From Osmia lignaria lignaria (Eukaryota > Arthropoda > Insecta > Hymenoptera > Megachilidae), in assembly GCF_051020975.1 (NCBI RefSeq), contig NC_135038.1:5206001-5270000 (forward strand): DNA of 64,000 nt, given 5' to 3'. Below are positions 36,464-47,630 of the stretch, piece after piece. The translations under genes and the position numbers were made by a program. How positions within the stretch are numbered: the stretch's first letter is position 1; every line of letters starts with the position of its first letter. A model generated the notes under the pieces. It saw only the letters and a program-made list of their open reading frames with translations. It had not been told where the DNA came from and made no database searches.

Positions 36464-39407
36464 GATTTAGTTGCAAGACCGCCACTCGACACGGTTCGTT
36501 TTTAACAATGGTAAAGAGAAAAAAAAAAAAAGCTGAGGCTTCTTATAGATTCTTCTTTTTTTTTTTATGTATCAGTATTCTACGCGTTTGATTTTAGCTG
36601 ATAAGAGTTTTTAACCAACACTACTTAAATATGGATCCCCGACGGCGAGATTTGTCTTACTTAATTATTAAATTATTTAGTTTATCCTCCCCCGCCCTAC
36701 ACCCTCGTCCGTAACCCTTCCCTTTTTTTTTCCCCTCTCCCGACGAGTCCCTTGTTCCTTGTTTTTGTACGTCTATTTTTACATAAGCGACCCTCCCTGA
36801 ATATTATTTAAACTGTAATTTATTGTATCCACTGTTTTTTGCACCGACGTTTATGTAAGACATATTTTGGCAACGACTGGCTTAATTTATTGTTTCTTAT
36901 AATATTACTTTATACGAGTTTCGCTCTCTTTCTTTCTTCTTCTTATTCTATATTTTATCTCTCTCGTATCTTCATTTTATTTTTCGCTAGAACGCGTTAA
37001 CTTCGTACGATCAGGGCGTATGGTCATTCCCTCCCTTTTAATTTGTTTTCTTTCCGCGGTACGAAGATCCGGACGGTCGATGCTTTTCTAAGGTGCCTTC
37101 CACCTGGACATTTCGTTAGGTACAAAAAGAAAGGAAAAAAAAAAAAAAAATGAATTGTTCAAGCGAATTGATCGACGACGATGATAATAAATAAGTCTAA
37201 TCGTGCCTGAGCACCCTGTACACGCGTGTATGTACGAGTATTCGCTGTTTAAACAGGATCCCATAGGGAATCCGTAAGCCAAAACTGTTGTCCGATCGAA
37301 CGTTTTAAAAAAAAAAAAAGAAAAACAAAAAAATAAAGAAGAAACCTCTCCGCCTTCGATCCGTTCGGTTCGCCTTCCTCTTTGTAAAATGTGCCTCCGT
37401 TTATTTGATCGCCTGTGTGTCGCTTAACACCTTACCTGGAAAGTAGCCGAATTAACGGGGTCAACAACGACCCGGACCTACGAAACATGTACAACGATGC
37501 TTCGACTATAATTAGATGGAAAATTGAATTTAAATTGTATCCTCGATGGTCCGATCGGTAATAATGAAAATTCATCGATCGATATTTAATTTATGCAAAT
37601 TTCGGTATGGTGTTAAGAGCATCGCAAATGTCGACCAACTCGGTCATTATCGTAGCAATCGTCTCTCAGGTGTAATATCTAGCAATAACGGAAGATTGGA
37701 TGAACGGATCGTGGGTGGGATAGACAATATCGAGGTGCTTCTTCGCACCTCTTGTTTCTTTTTTTTTTTTATAGGGAAACCCATTGGTGGGAAGCACCTC
37801 GAGGATCGTTCGTAGGGTGTCCATCGTTAGAGCAAATGTATACGAAAGTCTCGAGGACAAGAGAAAAGGCAGTTAAAGAAAAGATACACATACACACGTA
37901 CACAAAGAAAGCATAACGATGCATAATTGTATATGACAAAGAGAAGGGGTTTTCGCGAATGACGAGAAAAGGGGTGAGAAAATGTACCATTTCCCATTGG
38001 CGTAACTATGATTTTTGTATAGCCTCGAATCAGGTCGCCTTAATTTGACTAAAAGTATTCAACGTTACTTAATTTTCATTTGCATTTTGATCCATATATA
38101 TTTATCATCGATATTTCTTCGTTTATTTCAATAATTTCGTAAAGGAGACCTGGTTCGTTTAAGATACGCCGATTGCCCCCCTTTTTGCTCGTTGTGAAAT
38201 TATTAACTCGCAGCACTGTTCCGTCCGTCTGCACGACCGTGAATCTTCTGGTTTCACCGATTTACCTCGGTAGAAATCCTAAGTCACAATTACACGTATA
38301 TACACGACATACACATATACACATTAAATACATTGTAACGTGAAACTTTACTTAAGCATAAGCGAAAGAAATGATAAATAGAGAAGCGGTACATATGGAA
38401 GCGCTAAGACCCCTTCCCCCAGTTCTTACACTGAGTATTAAATCTGTACTAATCGACTGAGTATTATTTTTATATCGAAGCGTAATATTAAATAACGGAT
38501 AAATTAAAACGCGAGACAATGGTAATCGTACGTGATGCCGAGAGAATTAATTGTAAAGCAGCTGATGCGAGGGATGAGTTTTCTTTATTCATTTTCTTCG
38601 TCAATTCCCTGTCGCGTTAATCACGGTGTATTCTTTTACGACTAATTGAAGTCAAAGTGTTATAACGATTAGCGTGACAGGAAATTTTTTGAAGAAAAAA
38701 AAAGATGGAATGAAACGAGAAATGAGCATTACGTTTCTCAAGATTAAAAAGAAATGAAAAGAAAAGAAAACGAGGAATGAAACGCATGCGACTGATGATT
38801 GTGAGTGCCCTGATTACATATTTTGTATACAAACCATATATGTGAAACCGTGCAGAAAACGCTAGTTTAACGAGCAACAAAGAGAGAGAGAGAAAAAATA
38901 AAATAATGGAACGATTTGTAATGATTGTAAAAGTGTTGATAAGAGCTTTGATCGGCCGGAAACTAACTTAATCGAAGGTTTATATATATAAATAAATGAT
39001 TAAAAAATATATATATATATAAACGAGCGTATGAATGAACGGAGATAAAAATCTTACTTTTGTATCCATGAATCTACGATAATAAGTTAGTTTGGGCTAT
39101 GGCCAGCAGCTGTTGAGATTATTCAAGGTTGTGTGTATCATTATAAGTATTTTGAATTGTTGAATAGTAAATAGTGTAAGCGGAGGCTTGAACGGGGCGA
39201 CGTCCCGCGCCCACGGATTAACCCTGAAGAGACGTCGCGTCGTCCAAGTTCGGTCTCGAGGTATACATTTCTCGGAATAATTCGATACTTATTTTCCTCC
39301 CTCGTTCGATTAATAACGTTTGCCCCAGTACGATCAAAATCGATCATTTTTACTTTGCCTGTTTTGTTTTATATACACCTGATATGTATATGTACAGGGT
39401 GATTCGT

Positions 39408-39485
39408 GAATGCCCGATGATACCCGAAGAAAGACGAATCTCGATTCGAGTAAATTCGTACGTGTTCGGGTATCATCGTGCATTC
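39408..39485. repeat. Hairpin-forming inverted repeat, 21-bp arms
   Basis: GAATGCCCGATGATACCCGAA (39408-39428) faces its near-perfect reverse complement at 39465-39485 (one mismatch), with a 36-base loop that contains a smaller palindrome CGAATCTCGATTCG. An ACAGGGTG word precedes it at 39394. It could be a relic of a foldback transposon or an RNA hairpin in a long 3' UTR. Confidence 0.75.
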
Positions 39486-40325
39486 GTCAGATCGTTGGGA
39501 CGTTTTAATTTATAATTACCGAAGCATATTACGCGAAACCTCTTACGATAGATGTACCTTCTTTCTGTCCATCGGATTTTATTACTTTTGCTCTCTATTT
39601 TTTCTCTACCTTCGCTCTCTGTTTCTTTATTCAGAAATTGATCTTTGTATACCTTCCAGCGACGATCTATCTACGAATCTCTTTCTACTCCCCCCCTTTT
39701 TTTTTCTTTTGTATTTGTAATTGATAAGCGACCTTATTAGACATTTTAAGCTATTTATTGGGCTGCTATGTGATTTGTTGGAAATTATTTTGAGATCTTT
39801 GATTCGAAGACAATGCTTCGTGTGTACGTGTCCGCGATTCTGTCCCACGGTTCGCTGACGAATCTTTTGAAAAAGGTGATACAAAAATTGGATTAAAAAT
39901 AAATAAAGGAAAACAAACAGAAGATGAAAAAGAATAGAGAGAGAATTGCGATCACTCGACGTCTCTTTATTTTTGTGCGCCTACCGCCTAGCTAAGTCAA
40001 AGAGTATTGCGCGAACTGTGTTTGTTGCCGGAACGTTTGCATTTTCTTTTTTTCTTAATTCAATTTCATTGAAATTTCTCTTGGAAACGAGTCGACGCAA
40101 CAGGCACAGGCAATTGGCGGGCAAAGGACCAAAATGTACAACAATTGCGTTTGCCCTTTCTACGGTTGGTACGATTCGTTTTTATAAACATGTAAAACGA
40201 TCGAAGCTGTAACGTGTTGGAGTAACGAGGATTTTTAAACGATGTTGACATTGATTATTTTGGGGAGCATCTTGTGCAAGGGCATTGTTGTGATACCACA
40301 GATGCAGCTTCATTGAAACTTAAAT

Positions 40326-40350
40326 AAAAAAAAAAAAAAAAAAAAAAAAA
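40326..40350. repeat. A homopolymer (25) preceded by AATAAA
   Basis: An uninterrupted A run begins directly after AATA (AATAAA from 40323). It may be a genomic A tract that marks a poly(A) site, or a retroposed 3' end. Confidence 0.85.
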
Positions 40351-40979
40351 CAAAAAACAAATGCGAGGTTATCTTCTATTATTTCATAGATAAAACGAGT
40401 TGTTTCGTGTCGTCTTCTTTTTCGCTGACGGATACCCATGAATTCAAATTTGAATTCAACCGGAAGCGAAGGGCATGAGTCATTTTACTTTTAACGTAAC
40501 ACAGATATATACAAACTTAGCTAATATTTTAACAAAATATCTGTTTAAATTACAAAAGAAAATTAAATTTAATATTTATATTAAATATTGAAGCAAATTC
40601 AGTAAAATCGCATTTGTTTATACATAATTTTAACCTCAAAAAAAGTGATCACAAGTGGTTTCTTAAACATATTTGACTCAAGTATATTTCAATAATAGAT
40701 TTTCAATCCTTTATTTGAATGGTTAATTAAGATAGAAATTAATTTATAGGAGAAAATTGTTTTTACAGACGAAAAGTTTTGTACTGAAAGAAATTTGAGT
40801 CACGTAGTAAACCACTTTATTTACGTCATTTCCCACTGTACTGCGCGTAAAACTCGTCCTTCCGCCACTCGCCATCTTGTCTTCGATGTGCGTGGACGTG
40901 TGCTACTTGAACCGAAACTGATTTCTGTTATCCAAGTGTTGTTTCCAGCCTTTTCGAGTGTCTCGAGAAGTTTGAAAAA

Positions 40980-41864
40980 ATGAGTTACGGTAGACCACCG
41001 CCCCGAATCGACGGGATGGTATCTCTGAAGGTAGATAATCTTACGTACAGAACGACGCCGGAAGACCTGAGACGCGTGTTCGAAAGATGTGGCGAAGTCG
41101 GCGACATTTATATACCCAGAGATCGTTTTACCCGAGAAAGTCGTGGATTTGCGTTCGTAAGGTACGTGAAAAATACATTTTATCAATATTTTAATCTTTC
41201 GACTGATAATGTATAAGCATGACGTCATTTTGTTTGAGGTACCTATAGCACAGCTTGTAGATACCAACAAATGTTACGATAGATATTCAATTAACCATTC
41301 TCAAGCTTTATTTTCATCGTTCCGAATTATTACTTCAGATTTTATGATAAACGAGACGCGGAAGACGCGTTAGATGCAATGGACGGAAGATTGTTAGACG
41401 GAAGGGAACTTAGGGTTCAAATGGCACGATATGGACGACCAACTTCTCCACACCGTAGTCGTGGTAGTCGTCGGCGTGGAAGGTAAGCATCGTTAAAAAT
41501 AATTTTTCATCCGATTTAAAATTAATTAATCCGGTCTTGTTAATTATTTGTTTACAGGTCACGCAGCAGGAGCAGGGACCGAAGACGCTCCCGCTCTAGA
41601 TCACGTAGTAGATCAAGGAGCCGTGATAGGGATCGTAGGCGATCATACAGCCGTAGTCGCAGCCGCTCGCGTTCCGATAGTAAGAGCTCTCGTGGAAAGT
41701 CTCGTTCCCGCAGCAAGTCTCCGGACAGACAGAAGGACAGTCGTTCCAAATCGAGGTTAGCGTCGGTATTTTAATTAAATAATTCTATGATCTTATTGTA
41801 ACCGAAAAAATTGTTCGTACGATTTAATATTTATCGTATGCCGTTCTTTTTGTACAGGGACTGA
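40980..41864 (+). CDS. SC35: SRSF2/SC35 serine/arginine-rich splicing factor
   Basis: Four exons, 40980-41161, 41339-41482, 41558-41755 and 41858-41864, join in frame to give 176 residues. One RRM is present: RNP2 LKVDNL at 16-21 and RNP1 RGFAFVRF at 55-62. The N-terminus MSYGRPPPRIDGMVSLKVDNL is typical of SRSF2 orthologues. A glycine/arginine hinge and then an RS domain of repeated SR/RS dipeptides follow from about residue 105. SR proteins bind exonic enhancers, are phosphorylated by SRPK and CLK kinases and recruit U1 and U2AF in nuclear speckles. The last exon contributes only the end of one codon, Asp and the stop. If intron 3 is retained, translation ends six codons later. The gene is the only one for about 3 kb on either side. 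Confidence 0.95.
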
Positions 41865-42424
41865 AGTAATCGAACCATATGCGAGTACAACTGTGAACAG
41901 ATGCACGCGCCGCGAGTGCAGAATAATCATTTCTTGAGAACAAAAAGGTATTCTATTACCCTCTATACCTAGAGCAACACTGTCGCACGTTCACATTTCT
42001 TCTCACTTACATATTAATTATGACAACGCACTTCTTTGGGTTGAAAAGAGAGAAAAAAAAAAGAAAAAGATAAACCCAAATTAATTTTAATATAATGTAT
42101 CTAGACTATTGAGTTTAACAGACTCATAAATATTTTCATTTGCAAATTTTTCATAATTATTCTAACTTCGTTAAGCGATATAAGTAAATACTTATATTGA
42201 AAGACAGTAATTGTACTTTTTCTTTCACGTGTAAGAACGCTGTAACGACTGAAACAGTTTGTTCTTGTGATTGATATTTAAATTCGTTACGATCTTATTA
42301 AGAGTTTGCAGAATATGGGCTAACATTATATTTCATGTTTGTTCCTGCTCTTTGAGAATTTTTTTTCATTTTTCAAATTTTCGAGCATAGAGCAGACAAC
42401 GTTAGAATTTACACTCTATGGATA

Positions 42425-42430
42425 AATAAA
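42425..42430 (+). terminator. Candidate polyadenylation signal AATAAA of SRSF2
   Basis: Canonical hexamer about 560 bp after the SRSF2 stop codon, on the same strand. Confidence 0.45.
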
Positions 42431-43576
42431 ATTGTTGTTAGTTTGATGATACAACGTTTTTATCTTACATTGAAATAATAGTGTGCACAAGTTCTAGTAC
42501 ATTGTCGATATAAGTGAGTTATAGATGATGAGAAATTCGTTCATTTTCCTTTCGTTTTCTCGAATCGTGTTGTGACTTGTTTTACAACATATGTTGCATA
42601 TATGAGTAATAACAGGCAAACAACTGTTTCGATAAAATGCCAATTGTGAAATCGTTTTTCATCAATTATGAAATTGTTCATACCGAGCAACGTGGATTTA
42701 ATATTCCTGGAAATGCATAAGGGTGTTGATGTTTAGTGGTAATTAGCAGGTAATGTAAAATGTATGTGGTCGACTTGAGTCCGACTTCTGTAAAAAAATT
42801 TTAAACTAAATTTCTAAATCATAATGATTCTCTAATTTTTCTATTAGTTACAATTAAATTTCGATAAATGCTAATTAGAAAGAAAGAAAAGAAAGTAAAG
42901 TCATGATACATGCAAACTGTAGACTAAGTTCTGCGTTTCTGTAATAGTATGCAGGTTTATTTATGTAAGTTTGCCATTTATAATAAAGTATAATTAAATA
43001 CAGAAGACGGAACTGTTCGCATAGTTTTAGACAGTGTTTACATACTAAGTAAATAGGTGTAGATATTACTATGAGAAAAGTGATAAATTACTTGTATTAC
43101 TTTGAAATGTATTAACTATAAATTCATTTTGCACGTTTGTTCTCGAAGCTTTAAGTAAAAAGAAAAGAAAAAAAAAACTTGATCAATCTTCAAATAGTAA
43201 CTTTCAACTTAATGTAAAATATGTAAATATAAATTAGCTCTCCTCTTAATTTTCAATACAATCTTTTAATATTCATCTGTGAAACAATTTCGAGAATGGA
43301 AATATATAATTTCTCAAGTACTTATAAGAATAAAAAGATTGTAACATTCACAATGTCAATTGTGAATTAACAATAGGAGCGGTGTGACTTTTGCATACAT
43401 ATTTAAGAAGGACAAAGATTTGTACTTTATCTTTTGTCCATGAATATTGCTAATTTCATTGAATTTTTTTTATAAAACCTAATCTTGCATTGATTAGTAT
43501 TTAGGAATTAAGGTAGCATAGCTTAACGTTGATATATTTTCAATCATGTACAATTAATTGATCGTGAATATCTTCC

Positions 43577-43598
43577 AAAAAAAAAAAAAAAAAAAAAA
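43577..43598. repeat. A homopolymer (22)
   Basis: An uninterrupted A run is read directly, about 80 bp before the G-rich island. Confidence 0.9.
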
Positions 43599-44989
43599 GA
43601 AAAAGAAAAAAAGAAAGATTATAAAAATCCTCACACACGGATGTAACACGTTTATTCCTTATAACTAAGTTGTAATTTTATGGTGCCACAGGCGGTGGAA
43701 AGGAGTGGCGTGGCGAGTGTAGCCGATGATGGGGTAGCTGAGAGTAAGCAGTAAGCCGAGTAGCAGGGCTGTAAGCAGTTTGCAGTAGCGAGCGGTTGGT
43801 GGTCTGGTGAAAGCAGGTTCGCGAGTCGATCAGGGCGAGAAAAAGAGAGAAAGTGTGTGAGCGAAAGCAGTCTCACTGGGGGGTCGTCACGCAGAAATCG
43901 CAGAGGGTACGGTCGAGCGCAGAGAAATATGCAGAGAGCACAACCAAAGCCACAAGGTTGCTGGTCTCGATCATCGGCCGGTTTGCAGGTAGCACGTGAG
44001 AATCACCAGACCTCGCGAGCAACGACATTTTAACTGTTGCCTATCAATTGCTTCGCGTTTCTTAAGAGATCATTTCCAACAAAGGGTTCTTTAGAAAATC
44101 GAGCATGTGTTTTCTTTCCAGCTGGTATAGGCCTGACTTGTAAGTTTTATTTTATTCCTTTCGAATTTAATATCCACTTGTTAAGAACACGAATAATCAC
44201 TCGTAATTAAGATTAGCTTTATCAAGATATACAATTTTCTTTTCTTATAGTATTTGGTTTTGGATATTTCTTTTACGTTTCGAGACTTTTTAACTATTCT
44301 ACTTTTCATTATTTGTAGCATTCAGATGAATTATTTACATAATTATTGTCTTGGTGATGAACATTTTTCAGTGCATATAGTTCAGATCCAGTCAGATCTT
44401 AATTTTGTGATCATCGCTTAGAACACTTGCCGCCACATATAATTGGGAATGATGAGGGAATAGGGGTTGAGAGATCCTTTTGCTTTTCCTGTGTTGTTTC
44501 TTTCAGGTATCAGCAAATCTCAATAGAGTAAGTATTTTAGAGGTAAGGTGATGATGGTACATAATGTAAACGATCTTTTTTTTCTTCTAGAAGAGCAATT
44601 GTAGAGAGTGTGGAAGGGGTGTGGTAAATAAAGATGATCTTATCAAAGAAATAGAATTTTTTATTTCTAAATAAGTATTCGAGGAAAGTTCCTATTTTCT
44701 AGGTAGGACTTAGGAAAGTACGAAGTTGGAATATTTTACATAGTTGACTAGTTCAACAACAGTACGTAGTGTATTTTGATATTTGATAGGCATTTTAACA
44801 GTATCATTAACAAACAATGTTGGTAAATGTCTTATCGTTTGATTTTAAAAAATTGATGTTTTTAAAGACATCTAAGTTACTCTAGAAGAATTTAATTGGC
44901 TTAATTCGTAGAGTCGAACCTTTTATTATACATATTTTAAATGTTTAACTTATACAATACTTTGTATTCCTTGTAAAAAGGATCACAGC

Positions 44990-47106
44990 CTATTTCTCCT
45001 TATCCTTACTCTCCACGGTTCTTTTCAGTACGTAGGGCTTGAGGCAAAGAACGGTAACATAAAGTAATAGTGCCACGACGTGCCCAGAGAAATATACAAC
45101 TCTGTAATAATGCATAGTATCTCGAAAACCTAATAGCAGGAATGATACTCCTAAATAGGCCATGCAGGTTGTCTTCTCGTACCATAAAAGCATATACCAT
45201 GCTTTCTTAGCCTGAAAAGATAATAGGTTTAGATTTTCATCCATAATTTTGTTTAAATTTGGAACTTACTAGGCTGTTTTCTTCGCTTTGATTGTAAAAT
45301 TTCATAGCTATATCGTCGGTTAGCATGAACAGAGGAATCTGACAAATGCAGAAAAAGTAGCCAGGTGCCCAACCGTGCCACACTGCAGAAAGTGTTAGGG
45401 TAACAATAGTCCTTAAACATTTCACTGGGAATCTTTTATATACGTAGACACCCATCCAATATTGAATACAACCATTCCATGCTTTCATAGCTGTCCTTAC
45501 TGACTGGCATGTTTCTAATTTCATAACATCCATGTTGTGTATAGTATCGAAGCTAAATTCTTCGTTCTTTAGTTCCTCAGGTGTAGCAGATCTGTAAAAT
45601 TTTGTTTCAACTAGAGAGTGATAATTCTACTTTGAAGCAGGAAAGGCATTCTTACAGAGCTTCGATGGTTTTATAATCCTTTGGTCCTAGTCCTTGTAAA
45701 GGTTTACATTTTTTAGGGTACGCTCCAAGTCCAGCCATTTGGCAAGCGCATTCGGCTAGGGTCATACCGATATACATTCTCAATCGAAAAACGGCAAATG
45801 TGGGGTACATGTAAAGGTGTTTATAAAGAAAAGTCCGTTCTGCAAATTCATCTGTCAGGATGTACTGTAATATGAAAAGAATTTTACCATTGGCTACATG
45901 CTACATGGGTGTAATATTGAGACAGAATTATTTACCTTGCTGGGATATAATGTATTCATTATAAAATATAATATAATGAAACATCCAGTTAGTTTCAGTT
46001 TATAAAGTGTGGGAGGCCAACCATCCACGTATTTAGTAAGTGGTCTATATATATGATCCCAATATGTTCTGTATCGATAATATGGACCTGTAGGAAGAAC
46101 ATGTTTCATTTAAACTGAAGTAATAAGAAAGTTAATTATAATTGATTATAAAATTACCAGTTAAGAGTCCCATGTAGCTGAAAGCATAATGAAATACATC
46201 CAAGAATCCAACATTTTTTAAAGCTTCAGAACTTACTCCTTCTGGATCACCAGGTGCTGGATTAGTGGCTGAATTGACTTCAAAAGCTAATCCAGATAGT
46301 TTTAGGGTCATTATCATAAGTATTAGATTTGTATGAGTTGGTGGTGTTGGTAAACCAACCCATTCTCCTAATCGAAATATGATTACTAAATAGAAGAATG
46401 AAAAGCAAATGCTGACTACATGGCATACTCTGCAAACAAACAAGTTAAGTTTATATTTAAACACTGAGAAGATATATAGAAACTCTTGAAATTTCCTTTT
46501 TTTTTTAAGGAATTAATGTTTCTGGTAAAATGTTAAAGAATAGCATGCATTGAATTCAATGATGAAGCAAGTATTATGATAGACTGCGGTTGTTTGTAAT
46601 TTAAATCACAAGTAACTACTTCTCTCAAGGTCTTGATACGCATTTACATACTTACATTTGCAACAGTAAATTACTTGCAATTTTGCACTAATATGATTCA
46701 AAAATATACAATATATATCACATTGTAATCTGCATATTATAAGTTATCAGTTATAAATATCAAAGGTATTTTAGGTGAATTTAAATACACTGCTACATTT
46801 TCATTGATAAGATAATGAGAGTGAACGTGACGATAGTATTTATAAATGACGATATTTTAAACTAACTGAATGATAAAATTAGTTAATTATATCGTACTTT
46901 GGCGAGAGCTTGGTTATGATAATCGCGTTAATCAGAGTACTGAACAAAAGGTGAAGTATATGCTTTCCAGAAACAAATCTAGCCACTACGAAACCGATAA
47001 GTGTGCCCATCCATTTTTTAACCTGTGGGTCGTCGATTTGTCGATAGTAAAATCCGATAACTACAGAAAATAACAATGTGGCAACGTAAATCACGTCAGC
47101 CCACAT
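44990..47106 (-). CDS. MBOAT7: MBOAT7-like lysophosphatidylinositol acyltransferase
   Basis: Six exons on the minus strand, 47106-46898, 46429-46158, 46087-45936, 45864-45656, 45591-45270 and 45211-44990, join in frame to give 461 residues (human about 472). The first true ATG is 47106 (MWADVIYVATLLFSV). The open frame runs seven codons further, but from a TTG. MBOAT7 is a multi-span ER enzyme that adds a polyunsaturated acyl chain to lysophosphatidylinositol in the Lands cycle. Family marks are YYRYRTYWDHIYRPL, MYPTFAVFRLRMYIGMTLAECACQ, and the catalytic pair Asn320 (AWNGCIQYW) and His353 (VWHGWAPGY). About nine to eleven hydrophobic spans are visible. The C-terminus is short and basic. It is in tandem with PDAP1. 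The MBOAT7 branch (Drosophila frj) fits better than MBOAT1/2/5. Confidence 0.92.
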
Positions 47107-47132
47107 CTTGATTACTTGACTGCCCAAGTTAC

Positions 47133-47149
47133 ACTGGATCAGATCCAGT
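47133..47149. promoter_or_regulatory. Perfect 17-bp palindrome in the MBOAT7 5' leader
   Basis: ACTGGATC-A-GATCCAGT is a perfect inverted repeat ending 27 bp upstream of the MBOAT7 start codon. It overlaps a second palindrome, GATCCAGTGGATC. It could be a dimeric protein site or a 5' UTR hairpin; neither is proven. Confidence 0.4.
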
Positions 47150-47630
47150 GGATCTAGCCTACTTGTTCATGGATTTAGTACTGTAGATATAGATAGTTAA
47201 GCCTTTGAACTTTGTAAATGAGTGTATTCTATTATCTTCTTCAAGTTTGTTCTTTAAATCAGTTCATACTTTATCAATTTTAGAGTTTTGTATAAAACTT
47301 AATGAAATGAATCATTAGATTCATTTCTTATATTTTTTCTTGATAACTGTAATTTTAGATACATTTCTCATGGACTATCATTCCATCAACAGAGAATAAA
47401 CGTCCTATAAAGAAAAAAGGGGTATTTGATATAAATATAAATACAGTTCAGTTATGGTAATAATTGTATTTATACAAACAAGGACATTCTTCTCAAACGC
47501 ACATTGTAAATGCGTGAATTCATTTAGTCAATTAATATCAATATGAAAGTAGAGTTTAAACTGCTCATTATGTTAATGTAATTGTAGCTGTGACATAAAA
47601 TATTTATAATTGACTCGAGTTATAAATATT

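Larger units (their letters stand above)
33163..40979. other. Long low-complexity interval: possible extended 3' UTR of ZAD-GATA plus SRSF2 promoter
   Basis: No coding exon could be supported across 7.8 kb. The DNA is T- and TA-rich on the plus strand, with many homopolymers and short (TA)n tracts and long stretches free of gene-like signals, as in very long 3' UTRs of regulatory genes. An AATAAA followed directly by a 25-base A run occurs at 40322-40350, just before the SRSF2 promoter. The last 200 bp hold the SRSF2 promoter and 5' UTR, including CGCCATCTTG (YY1/Pho-like) at 40870-40879. Confidence 0.5.
41865..44989. other. SRSF2 3' UTR and a gene-poor gap, with a possible non-coding exon
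   Basis: No coding gene was found. AATAAA at 42425-42430 is a good SRSF2 poly(A) signal. 43680-44000 is purine- and G-rich, very unlike the A/T-rich surroundings, and is followed by splice-like signals at 44507-44528 (TTTCAG acceptor, GTAAGT donor). It may be the first exon of a non-coding RNA on the plus strand. An A run fills 43577-43598. Confidence 0.45.

Noticed and set aside
41552..41749. Arg/Leu-rich open frame antisense to SRSF2
   Set aside because: It is the shadow of the RS-dipeptide repeat on the other strand.
43652..43876. 74-codon minus-strand frame in the G-rich island
   Set aside because: Low-complexity Leu/Ser/Ala translation of a purine-rich tract, no homology recognised.
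47107..47127. Seven-codon upstream extension of MBOAT7
   Set aside because: It begins with TTG; the first ATG at 47106 gives a normal membrane N-terminus.
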